Positions 26,267-34,896 of a stretch of 64,000 nt of DNA are shown here, in pieces; within the stretch, counting starts at the first letter, position 1, and each line of letters starts with the position of its first letter. The notes under the pieces were generated by a model. The model was not told the DNA's origin. It was given only the letters and a program-made list of their open reading frames with translations, and did not search any database. Origin of the DNA: Akkermansiaceae bacterium (GTDB lineage: Bacteria; Verrucomicrobiota; Verrucomicrobiia; Verrucomicrobiales; DEV007); contig JACKQE010000002.1 in NCBI GenBank assembly GCA_024233005.1, forward strand, positions 496,001 through 560,000, given 5' to 3'. The position numbers and the translations under genes are program-made.

Positions 26267-28864
26267 TCATGTGTTTTCCGTGAGCACTACTGCGGGGGCG
26301 GTTACAGCTTCGCTCTCGCGATCTGCCGAAAGGAGCAGTGCAAAGGCGAGCGTTTCGCCCAGTGCCCCCGAGACGGCGGGACGCAGGAGGAAGCGATTTT
26401 CAGGCAGATCGGGGGCGCAAAAGATGCCAAGGAGACAACCCTGGTGAGTAGCGGGAATGAGAAGCAGGTCACCACCTTTGTCGAACCATTGGTCGAGTTC
26501 GAAGTGGTAGGGTGCCCATTTCCACTCCAATCGCATTTCCTCGAGTCGGAGGGAGCTACCCACCTCTCCGAGCGTTTCGGCGAGGGAGCGGGAGATCAAT
26601 TTTTCCCCCGATCCTGTGGAGGCAGTGGGGATGAGTCGGGTAAAAATTCCTCCGTTGAGGTGCCGCCATAGCTGCGGTTGATGGATGCCCAGAGATTCGA
26701 ATAGCGTCGAACAAACGGCGAGTGGTGGATCCGCTTCTCTGTTCCCTTGGGAGCAGGCGACTTTCTTCATGTTTTCGTGCGCCATTTCGATCTGGTCGAG
26801 ACCGTGGGCTCTCCAGCGGGCGAGCCTCTCCCCGATGTAGCCTGCAATCGGACCGATGCCCCAGACGGCGGCGGCGAAGGCGAGCCATCCGACGGTGGTC
26901 CCGAGAAAGAGGCCTGATTGCTCGAGAAAACGGAAAACGGGTTCACCGACGACGTTCTCGAGAAAGGGAATGGCGGCGACTCCGATGAGCCAGACCTGTC
27001 CCTCGACATGGGGAGGCGAGAGAAAGCTGCCGCGCTCCAGCGCGATGATGAGGAGGAGGGAGGAGACGATGGCGAAAGACACGGCAATGGAGCCGATCCA
27101 CAAACTCTGTGCGGGGGTGGAATTCATCTGGAGATGACTGAGGAGTGGCCACCAACTGCGGAGGAGCAGGGCGAGGACGGCGATGCGCCCGACCGTGGGC
27201 AGGGGAGCGGGAACTCTCGCGAGCCGCCGCCGCTGCCAGTGGCCCGCGGCAAAAAAGGCGAGGGGAAGGAGGAGGTGCCAGAGGAGATTCCACATCGCGA
27301 TTTGGGAACCGGCGGCTTTGACAAAGAGGGCTCTCAAGACCCAAATCAGGACGGAAATGAGAGCGACCTTCGCCCCCTGTCTCCAGAATCGGACGAAACG
27401 CGATCGCTCTGGCGAGACCTTGCGGCCCGGCCAGCAGAGTGCCACCCAGATCCCGGAGTAGGTCACGGCACTGGCGGTGAGCCATTCAGCCGTGCGGATG
27501 AAAAACACGAGGAGGGTGTGCAGGCTGAAAAGGGTGGCCCCCACCTGATGATCGGCATACTCGCGCCAGATCACAAACCGCGCCCGGTAGAGGCCCATCC
27601 CGAGGGATTCTCCGACCCATTCCAGATTTGTCCCGGCGAGCAGGATGGCGAGCCACCACGCCGCCGGGACGCCGCCACTGGGACCGCCGAGGAGGAGGAT
27701 GATGAGGATGCCGCTGGCGAGGATGGCGAAGGTGGCGCGATCGACCTCGTGCTCAAGGCGGGTAATGTCCCTGTTGGAGAGGTGGCGCAGCTCGACCCAG
27801 TCGGAAAGGGAAGGGTCGGGTGAGGTCAGTATGCCGGCGGTAACCCGTTGATCGCCCGAGGCGGATCGATCGAGGTAAAAGACGGTCTCGGTGTCCATGG
27901 ACTGGGCTAGTTTGCCGAGGGTGTCGAGCGGGTGCAGGCTCAGCGACTCGAACTCCCGTATGATGTCCCCATTTTTAGGGTCGGCGCGCAATAGGCGGAT
28001 GTGCTCGATGATTGCCTGGGCATTCTTTCTGGACGCTAGGTGGACTTCCATCTTCCCGTCTTTCAGATCGCTCGCTCTGAACGCTCGTGCCTCGCGTTTC
28101 CAGTAGAGGATGCCGGGGATATCGCCGACGGCCGTCTCCCGCCCCGAGGTCTCGAGATCCGCCCGCAGCCGCGGCGGGAAGTCACGGAGGTCGAGATAGA
28201 TCACCGAAGGCAGTAGGATGAGGATGGCGATGGCGGTGCGGTTCGTGATCCATGCCCCGGCCGACTGGAGGCCCTTCGTGACGATGGGTGCGATCTCGGC
28301 GCTGAGGCGGTATCTCGCGGGCAGGAGTGACTGGCGCGGCAGCCACACGATCGCGATCCCAATTCCCATATTCGCGAGATCTGCCCAAGCTTCGGGGTTG
28401 GTATAGGTAAGTTTGTAGGAAAACCAGGCGAATAATAGCCAGATCGAAGAGAAAAGGAGACGGCCAACGAAGCTCCAGCGTTTGTCCTCTTGCCTCAGGC
28501 CCACATCGATGCCCCAGCCAATCAGAAAAGCCACTACGGGAGTTGCTGCGAGGGGGGAAAGATTTTCCCGCGGATCCTGACCGTTGAGGGCTTGTCCGCT
28601 GAGCAGGAGAACCGCCATCGCCACCCTTGCGGCGAAGGGAACCCGCAAATGCCAGAGCAGCCACGGAACGCCGATCCCGGCAAACACCCCGGTGAAGGTC
28701 AGGACTGCCCTGGAAAAAACACTCCCGTGGTCGAGCAGATCGAAAGCGACACAAACACCGAGGGCGAGCACCATCGACAAAAAGGCCCGATATCGGAATC
28801 GCAAGGCTTTCTTCGCGGCATCGACGAGCGCATCGTCGTGGACAGTGTCCGGCAACTCACTCAT
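26267..28864 (-). CDS. large polytopic membrane protein with GAF-like C-terminus, unrecognised
   Basis: 865 residues. Six or seven membrane helices lie in the first 220 residues (FLSMVLALGVCVAFDLL, AVLTFTGVFAGIGVPWLLW and others), then a soluble insertion of about 170 residues with many charged residues (about 225-395), then roughly ten more helices to about residue 675. The last 180 residues are soluble; the pattern DLLLIPATHQGCLLGIFCA resembles a GAF-type ligand fold. No kinase, cyclase, GGDEF or phosphatase motif is visible. It could be a sensor truncated at its output end, or an unknown membrane protein. It has no same-strand neighbours close by and sits between the two copies of the 54-bp repeat, in a decayed region. 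I do not recognise the family. Confidence 0.75.
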   Translation of the reverse strand: MSELPDTVHDDALVDAAKKALRFRYRAFLSMVLALGVCVAFDLLDHGSVFSRAVLTFTGVFAGIGVPWLLWHLRVPFAARVAMAVLLLSGQALNGQDPRENLSPLAATPVVAFLIGWGIDVGLRQEDKRWSFVGRLLFSSIWLLFAWFSYKLTYTNPEAWADLANMGIGIAIVWLPRQSLLPARYRLSAEIAPIVTKGLQSAGAWITNRTAIAILILLPSVIYLDLRDFPPRLRADLETSGRETAVGDIPGILYWKREARAFRASDLKDGKMEVHLASRKNAQAIIEHIRLLRADPKNGDIIREFESLSLHPLDTLGKLAQSMDTETVFYLDRSASGDQRVTAGILTSPDPSLSDWVELRHLSNRDITRLEHEVDRATFAILASGILIILLLGGPSGGVPAAWWLAILLAGTNLEWVGESLGMGLYRARFVIWREYADHQVGATLFSLHTLLVFFIRTAEWLTASAVTYSGIWVALCWPGRKVSPERSRFVRFWRQGAKVALISVLIWVLRALFVKAAGSQIAMWNLLWHLLLPLAFFAAGHWQRRRLARVPAPLPTVGRIAVLALLLRSWWPLLSHLQMNSTPAQSLWIGSIAVSFAIVSSLLLIIALERGSFLSPPHVEGQVWLIGVAAIPFLENVVGEPVFRFLEQSGLFLGTTVGWLAFAAAVWGIGPIAGYIGERLARWRAHGLDQIEMAHENMKKVACSQGNREADPPLAVCSTLFESLGIHQPQLWRHLNGGIFTRLIPTASTGSGEKLISRSLAETLGEVGSSLRLEEMRLEWKWAPYHFELDQWFDKGGDLLLIPATHQGCLLGIFCAPDLPENRFLLRPAVSGALGETLAFALLLSADRESEAVTAPAVVLTENT

Positions 28865-29492
28865 GAGAGGGGTGATGACTCAACCGGTCGGAAGGTGGCG
28901 AGGACACCCGGAGCCATTGCTCCTTCTGTTTTCGAAAATGGGTCATGATGAGAGGCCGCCACGCGCCCAGATATTCGCCGTCGGGTTTGCTGCTGCAAGG
29001 ATATTTTGCAGTGTCTGGAATCCGCTTGCTCCCGTCTTTTTTTATGAAGTGTGTGGACGCCGCCTTTGTCGGTATGAATATCTGCATACTCGTTCGTCTC
29101 TGGACTCCAGTATCACGGCCTCAAATTCGTTGCTGGGACAGCAGCTTTTTGAGACAATCTTTGCCGAGGAAACTCCCGTTACTGATAGGGACTCCCTATT
29201 TCAACCCTTCCGCACCCGCCCCATCGCAAGGCCGGACGCGGCCTCCTTCAGGATCCTGATGATCAGCTCTTCGAGGTGGCATAGTCGCTTCTTGGGTTCT
29301 TCTCGGTCGTAGCACGCCAACTGGAAAAACTGTCATTCAAAACGCTCCAGTTTTTGGGGGGGCACGTCACTTGGGCATTGGCGTGGCAAGTCGTTCGTTG
29401 GCCGATGAGACGGCCGTCAGACACCCAACAGGGAAGGCAAGGAGACAAAAGAAGTGTCGAGATGAAGGGGAATTGATTTGGACAAAAGAATA
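28865..29492 (+). other. intergenic region with coding debris and repeat copy 2
   Basis: No intact gene. On the minus strand a broken frame around 29340-29215 reads LACYDREEPKKRLCHLEELI, then IRILKEAASGLAMGRVRKG and a stop, with an in-frame stop shortly before it. It covers repeat copy 2 and appears to be the tail of a lost gene of unknown type. The part next to 28864 should carry the promoter of the membrane-protein gene; no clear motif was found. Confidence 0.5.
29182..29235 (+). repeat. diverged 54-bp direct repeat, copy 2
   Basis: Same orientation as 25376-25429, 46 of 54 bases identical, no gaps. The two copies lie about 3.8 kb apart and flank the IS110 remnant and the membrane-protein gene. 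Confidence 0.6.
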
Positions 29493-31418
29493 TTATTGGC
29501 GATCCTGGCCCTCACGCTTCACGGACTCATCGACGGCGTTATCGAACTGCTGGCGAAAGGCGGCATCGGCGTCGATTTCGGAGGCTCCCTGCTTCAGATA
29601 AGGGCGGGGACGCGGGGCGAACTCGCCGCCTTCCCAGCGGATGTTTTGGAAAGTGGGGATAGCGCCCTGCCAGACGAGCGGAACTTTTTCCGGGGCTTCC
29701 TTTTGTCCGGGAGTCAGGGTCAGGCTGGTGACCAAATCGTAGTTCTCCAGAGTTTCGCCCTCAGCCGTGACGAACTTTTCGATGGGCAGGGTGATGGAAT
29801 GATGGCCGGTTCCGGATAGGGGAACCATGGCGACGTAGCGGCGTGTTTTTCTGCCCGTGTAGCTGCGCCAGCCATCGGTTTCGAGCACGACGGCGAGGGT
29901 GTTGTCCGGAGCGGTCGTTTCGATCTCCAGAGCGAGCGACGCCCCGCGTGGTCCGAAAAAGGCGGGATCATTCACTTTGAACGTCTGGTAGTTCCAATGC
30001 TCCTTATTGTCGGCGCCGACGAGCGACCAATCGCGCCATCCGCGGGCGAAGTCTTCGATCAAGCGCTGACGTTCGCCGGTCGGTTTTACTCCCGCCTCGG
30101 CGAGTTGTTGGGGGAAGGCCTGACGGCAGTCGCTGGTGATCGTGAGCAGCGCGGTGTCGCGGAATCCGGCAGGCATCCTGATCGCCGTGCCGGTGTCATA
30201 GGTGACGTTGGCGAAGACAAAGAGAGGCTCTTTCAACTCCATCACCGGACAGGGTGCCGTAAAAAGATCGCCGTTGCGTGTGACCTCGGCGGAGCGCCAG
30301 AAACGGACCCGAGGATCGCGTTCGTATCCGTAAAACACCTCCACAGATCGCATTGGGTGCGGGCCGGAAAGATCGGGATGGACGGTGAAGACGGGGATGC
30401 CGTCGGCGGACTTCAGAGACAACGTTGCCGTAGCCGGCTTGGGAAACGCAAACGTGCCCTTTAGATGGGTGTCGAACCAGCGTATCCGCGCCGCATAGTT
30501 GTCTGCGGTGAACCGGTGATTCATGTGCGGCGTGAAGGACATGGCGCCGTTGGGCTGAGGCAGGCTGCGGAAGCCGCGCACCACAAACTCCATCGGTGAA
30601 TTGAAATCGTTGGTCGCGCCGAGAAACATCAGGGGGCACTGGATGAGCGGCCAGTAATTCTTGCAGTCGAGCGTGGCGTTGTAGAGAGGAAGATCCGCCC
30701 GCATCATTCTGGACGATCCGGGAACGCCGGTGATGTCCGAATACAGGTAACCGCTGCCGCCGACCGAAGGAGACGCCGCCTTGACGCGCGGATCAATGGC
30801 CGTCAGCACGGTGAGGCGTCCGCCCATGCTGTGGCCGGTGATTCCGATCCTTGATCCATCGGTTTCGGGTTGTCTTTCGAGAAATGTGATCGCCCTCCGT
30901 GCGGCGGCGGAATAGAGCAACCAACTGCTGTTCCATGGATGCGGCACGGAATGCAGCGTGCCTGCGCCGGGAGTGACGTCGTTGTAATGCTTCGGATCAA
31001 GGAAACCTGCCGGAATCCCAGCCCAGTCCGTGTTGATGTCATCTTTTTCGCCAATGACGAGTTCGCCCCAGTTCACCGTCATCGCGGCATAACCATGCGA
31101 GGCCCAGAACCGAGCTTCCTCCGGCATGGCTCGTTGACCGCCACCATGGAGTTGGACGATGCCAGGAAGATTCCTCGCCCCTTCCGGAAAAGCAAAGAAG
31201 GCGGCGACCCTTGTCTTTTTGCCACCAAAAGTCCCGACCACATAACGAACCTGTCGGAGCACGATATTGTCGGTGACCGACTCCCGAATCAGTTCCGTCT
31301 CCAGCGGTTCCGCATGCGGATCAAACGATGCCCAAGTCTGTTCCACAGTTTGAGGAACGTCGGCGAACGCGCTGCAGGAGGCGCTGGCAAGGAGGGCACA
31401 GGCAAAGAAGTTTTTCAT
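29493..31418 (-). CDS. large secreted alpha/beta hydrolase (acetylxylan-esterase-like)
   Basis: 641 residues. Signal peptide FFACALLASASCSAFADV. The N-terminal 330 residues form an alpha/beta hydrolase: PGIVQLHGGGQRAMPEEA (oxyanion region), nucleophile elbow ITGHSMGGRLTVL, CPLMFLGATNDFNSPMEF (acid), HMNHRFTADN (His). This resembles acetylxylan esterase/PhoPQ-regulated hydrolase relatives in this phylum. The C-terminal 300 residues add beta-rich domains, perhaps for carbohydrate binding. Its ATG overlaps the stop of a broken sigma-factor gene (ATGA). It is probably the last gene of a minus-strand operon starting near 39257. Confidence 0.82.
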   Translation of the reverse strand: MKNFFACALLASASCSAFADVPQTVEQTWASFDPHAEPLETELIRESVTDNIVLRQVRYVVGTFGGKKTRVAAFFAFPEGARNLPGIVQLHGGGQRAMPEEARFWASHGYAAMTVNWGELVIGEKDDINTDWAGIPAGFLDPKHYNDVTPGAGTLHSVPHPWNSSWLLYSAAARRAITFLERQPETDGSRIGITGHSMGGRLTVLTAIDPRVKAASPSVGGSGYLYSDITGVPGSSRMMRADLPLYNATLDCKNYWPLIQCPLMFLGATNDFNSPMEFVVRGFRSLPQPNGAMSFTPHMNHRFTADNYAARIRWFDTHLKGTFAFPKPATATLSLKSADGIPVFTVHPDLSGPHPMRSVEVFYGYERDPRVRFWRSAEVTRNGDLFTAPCPVMELKEPLFVFANVTYDTGTAIRMPAGFRDTALLTITSDCRQAFPQQLAEAGVKPTGERQRLIEDFARGWRDWSLVGADNKEHWNYQTFKVNDPAFFGPRGASLALEIETTAPDNTLAVVLETDGWRSYTGRKTRRYVAMVPLSGTGHHSITLPIEKFVTAEGETLENYDLVTSLTLTPGQKEAPEKVPLVWQGAIPTFQNIRWEGGEFAPRPRPYLKQGASEIDADAAFRQQFDNAVDESVKREGQDRQ

Positions 31419-31964
31419 GGTTTGGTTTGGTGATACAGGGTTTGCAGTTCGTCACTCTTCAGCGCGACCTTGACTGCCGAGAGATTCCGTACCGTTTCCT
31501 CCGCGATGGCCTGGATGGCGAGCTTTTGGAAATAGCGGCCCTCCACCAGTGCCCGGCTGCTTTGGGGCAGTTTGGCGACCCAGTGCCGGAGCGCCGCCCG
31601 CATCTCTTCGAATTCTGCGGCCTGTTCCACCACTTCCGCATGGAGCAGCTCCACGAGGACCGCATCCACAAACCGCGCCCGGGCTCGCTTGATATCCCTC
31701 AGAAGCGCCAAAACCTGAAAGCACCACGCAAATGGCCCAGGGGATGAAGTCGCTGCCTGCCCTGAATTCATCAAGCTTGCGCCACAGCACCAAGTTGGTC
31801 ATTTGCAGGACCTCCGCCGCCGCCTGATGGCTGCCCAGCAAGGAGTAAACGTACCCGTAAAGCCTGTTCTGGCTTTCCGTCAGCGACCGGATGAATATTT
31901 CTTTGGGATCCTGAGGGGGCATTCGAAGGCATTTACCCGGATCCGGGGAAGGGTGACAGGACAT
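31415..31964 (-). pseudogene. ECF sigma factor gene with a frameshift
   Basis: The first frame (start 31964, or ATG 31922) gives region 2 of a Rhodopirellula/Verrucomicrobium-type ECF sigma factor: FIRSLTESQNRLYGYVYSLL, LQMTNLVLWRKLDEF, GSDFIPWAICVV. At about 31721 the reading must shift: FQVLALLRDIKRARARFVDA continues in another frame and runs through region 4 (LPQSSRALVEGRYFQKLAIQ) to a stop at 31415. One extra base or two lost bases fit. Repaired length is about 180 residues. The end overlaps the esterase start as ATGA, so the sigma factor was encoded inside a catabolic operon. Either a recent pseudogene or an assembly error. Confidence 0.75.
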
Positions 31965-32018
31965 GGCTGCGATCTGATCGCGATGGGGTCAGGCTCTTTA
32001 CAACGCCACAGAGCATCC

Positions 32019-33392
32019 TCACGGGGCCGGCGGATGGGTCTTCTTCTTTTTCGACTTGGCCGGATTCCCGGGTCTATCCTCTTGGAACTGTTGGTCGAGT
32101 TGCGCTGGCCGGGCGTCCGAGAAACGGTCCAGAGCGGCCTGGAGCTTTGATGCCGCGAGGGCTGTGGCGCCTTCGAGCTGGGCCACGGAGATGGGAGATT
32201 GTTCGTCCGGGTCCACTTCCAAGTCAAAAAACTGGCCCGTCCGGTAGAGCTTGTGGTGCAGGTCGAAGGCGCACTCCTTCACGGTCAGGTCCACACTTTG
32301 CCTCGGAGAATACCAGGTGTAGAGCCATTCCCGAGGGGTGCCGGGCTCACCGCGGAGCCTTGGCAGAAAACTGACCCCGTCAATGTTGGCGGGGGGGACG
32401 ACTCCGGCGGCTCCGCACAAGGTGGGCAGAAAGTCGGTGCTGCTGATGAGATCGGGGATGACCCGGCCTTCGCGAATCACCGAGGGCCAGCTGACGATAC
32501 AGGGCACGTGGGTGCCGCGGTGCGTGGTGCTCCCCTTGCCGCCGCGAAAATCCGCGTTATTGAAACGGCTGGTGACGCTGCTGTGGGTGCCGTTGTCTCC
32601 CAGAAAAATGAGGAGGGTGTTGTCACGCAGGGAAAGTTCCTCCAATTTGGTGACGAGCCTGCCGACCATGCGGTCCATGTAGGCTGTCATCTCGGCGAAA
32701 TGCATCACCGCTTTTTGTTCTTTTTCGCTGCGGGTTTTGGGATCCCAGTCCGGACTGTCAGGTGTCGGCTGGAAAGGGTCATGGGTCAGTATCATCGGGT
32801 AATAGAGAAAAAAGGGATGATCCCGATGACGGCCGATGAAATCGAGCGCGAAGTCATTGACCAGCGTCGGGCCGTATTCACCGGTGGTGAAATCCCTCTC
32901 CACCCCGTTGTATTCCAATCCCGGATTGGCATAGCGCGGGGGCCGGCGGGTTTGCTGCCAGAGACAGGACTCCGCGAAACCAAAATGCTGGGGTGAGTCT
33001 GATTCGTGGCCAAGCTGCCATTTGCCACAGATGCCGGTGGCGTAGCCGGCACGTTGGAGGAGATGACCGAAAGTCGTTTCCGTCCGCAGGAGCGTGCCGA
33101 AATTCAGGTAATTCCGGACATTGTAGCGTCCCGTCATCAGTTGGGCACGGGTCGGCGTGCAGAGCGGCTGGACGTGGCAGTTGGGGAAGCGGATGCCGGT
33201 GGCGGCGAGCCGGTCGATCTCCGGAGTCCGGTAGGACTGCCCTCCATTCGCGCCGAGGCACTCATAGCCGAAATCATCGGCCATGATCAGCACGAGGTTG
33301 GGTCTCTCCGGGGTCTTAGGTTCTGCCGCCTGCAGTCTTCCTGTCGAGAGGAAGAGGAGAGTGGGGAGAGCGGCCCAAACGGTGGTTTTCAT
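32019..33392 (-). CDS. secreted Cys-type sulfatase
   Basis: 457 residues. Signal peptide VWAALPTLLFLSTGRLQAAE, metal motif MADDFGYECLG (Asp39, Asp40), formylglycine signature CTPTRAQLMTG with Cys78, GKWQLGHE and LGDNGTHSS. The basic C-terminal tail (KSKKKKTH) is unusual for an exported enzyme. It stands between a DUF1501 gene (44-base gap) and the broken sigma factor gene (54-base gap) on the same strand, so it is probably part of the same operon. Substrate not readable. Confidence 0.9.
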   Translation of the reverse strand: MKTTVWAALPTLLFLSTGRLQAAEPKTPERPNLVLIMADDFGYECLGANGGQSYRTPEIDRLAATGIRFPNCHVQPLCTPTRAQLMTGRYNVRNYLNFGTLLRTETTFGHLLQRAGYATGICGKWQLGHESDSPQHFGFAESCLWQQTRRPPRYANPGLEYNGVERDFTTGEYGPTLVNDFALDFIGRHRDHPFFLYYPMILTHDPFQPTPDSPDWDPKTRSEKEQKAVMHFAEMTAYMDRMVGRLVTKLEELSLRDNTLLIFLGDNGTHSSVTSRFNNADFRGGKGSTTHRGTHVPCIVSWPSVIREGRVIPDLISSTDFLPTLCGAAGVVPPANIDGVSFLPRLRGEPGTPREWLYTWYSPRQSVDLTVKECAFDLHHKLYRTGQFFDLEVDPDEQSPISVAQLEGATALAASKLQAALDRFSDARPAQLDQQFQEDRPGNPAKSKKKKTHPPAP

Positions 33393-33436
33393 GGCGGAGA
33401 GACGGCGCCGGATCGAGGCGGAAGTCCGCGCGGGTT

Positions 33437-34873
33437 TCAGGATAGGATTTTTTTCACCACGTGTCCATGAACATCTGTGAGGCGGCGGTCCACCCCGTTG
33501 GTGCGCACGGTGAGTTTCTCGTGGTCAATGCCCAGCAAATGAAGAATCGTGGCATGGAGATCGTAGCCGGTGGTGATGTCCTCTTCGGCCTGATAGCCCC
33601 AGTCGTCGCTGCGGCCATGAGAAACGCCCTCCCGGATGCCGGCTCCCCAGAGCCAGCTGACAAAACTGCCGCAGTTGTGATCACGGCCGAGCGATCCCTG
33701 GGAAAAGGGTGTCCGTCCAAACTCGGTGGTCCACACCACCAACGTGTCCTCCGCGAGACCGCGCTGGCGGAGATCCTGCAAGAGTGCCGCGATGGGCCGG
33801 TCGACACTGGCGGCCATGGGGGGCAATTGTTTTGGGATGTCACCGTGGTTGTCCCAGTTGTTGACCGCTCCCTCCGGACCGCTCCAGACCTGGACGAAAC
33901 GCACCCCGCGTTCGATCAGCCGAGTAGCGAGCAGGCACCGCTTGCCGAAGTCGGCGGTGGGGGTGTCTGTGCTGTCGAGACAGTAGGCCCTGCGGGCGGA
34001 TGCCGGCTCACGCATCACATCAAAGGCTTCCGGCGCGCTGAGCTGCATTTTGGCGGCCAGTTCGTAGCCGGCAATGCGGGCGCTGAGCCTTGAGTCGCCG
34101 GGATGCTGGTCGGCGTGGGACCGGTTGATCTGGTTCAACAGCGCAATGCCGTCGCGATCAGACTGGGGAGTGGCCAGGGTGAATCGGTCTCCGGCAAAAA
34201 GATCGGGGATCGCCCCGGGTTCACCGGCCTTGATGACCGTGCCTTGGTGCACCGCCGGGAGAAAGCCGGAGGTGAAACAGCCGCGTCCGTTGTAGGGGAG
34301 GCCGCGGGCATCCGGCAGGACGACGAAGGTGGGCAGGTTGTCAGTCAGGTTCCCCAGCGCATAAGAAATCCAGGCTCCCATGGAGGGGAAACCAGGAAGC
34401 AGAAATCCGTTGTTCATCAGATAGGCGCTCTGGCCATGGACGTTGGACCTTCCCTGCATGGCCATGAGGAAGGCCATTTCATCGACACGTTCCGCCTGCG
34501 CGGGAAACAGGCTGCTGACCCATTTGCCGGTGGCGCCATGCTGTTTGAAGGGAAAGGGACTTTTCATCAAGGCCCCCTGCATTCCGGTGGCCCCTTCAAC
34601 CTTCGTTTTGGAACCCAGCTTCTGACCGTGCAATTTTTCCAACTCCGGCTTGTGGTCCCACGTGTCCATCGGACTCACCCCTCCGTTCATGAAGAGTTGG
34701 ATGATGCGACGCACTTTCGCGGGGTGGTGAATGCCTCCGTTGAGACCGGGTTTCGACAGCCCTCCCTGCCCTGCCCGACTTTCTCGGGCGAAGAGATGCG
34801 ACAGGGCCACGCCGACAAATCCCTGGCTGATGCCGGAGAGCAGATCTCGCCTGTTCTGCAGGATTGGATTCAT
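33437..34873 (-). CDS. DUF1501 protein
   Basis: 478 residues. NRRDLLSGISQGFVGVALSH near the start looks like a Tat signal, although the hydrophobic part is short. DUF1501 blocks: IQLFMNGGVSPMDTWDHKPE, GVRFVQVWSG, VWTTEFGRTPFSQ and GRDHNCGSFVSWLWGAG. It is the partner type of the DUF1549/1553 protein at 36267-39257, but a ceramidase-like gene is placed between the two here. Paralogue of 10215-11534, with which it shares motifs but not the compact gene pair. Confidence 0.9.
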   Translation of the reverse strand: MNPILQNRRDLLSGISQGFVGVALSHLFARESRAGQGGLSKPGLNGGIHHPAKVRRIIQLFMNGGVSPMDTWDHKPELEKLHGQKLGSKTKVEGATGMQGALMKSPFPFKQHGATGKWVSSLFPAQAERVDEMAFLMAMQGRSNVHGQSAYLMNNGFLLPGFPSMGAWISYALGNLTDNLPTFVVLPDARGLPYNGRGCFTSGFLPAVHQGTVIKAGEPGAIPDLFAGDRFTLATPQSDRDGIALLNQINRSHADQHPGDSRLSARIAGYELAAKMQLSAPEAFDVMREPASARRAYCLDSTDTPTADFGKRCLLATRLIERGVRFVQVWSGPEGAVNNWDNHGDIPKQLPPMAASVDRPIAALLQDLRQRGLAEDTLVVWTTEFGRTPFSQGSLGRDHNCGSFVSWLWGAGIREGVSHGRSDDWGYQAEEDITTGYDLHATILHLLGIDHEKLTVRTNGVDRRLTDVHGHVVKKILS

Positions 34874-34896
34874 GGAACAATGCCGGGGGGAGCGTT

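Noticed and set aside
26230..29191. 11-bp inverted repeat (ACTGATAGGGA) flanking the membrane-protein gene
   Set aside because: About one such pair is expected by chance at this length in segments of this size, and no target-site duplication was seen.
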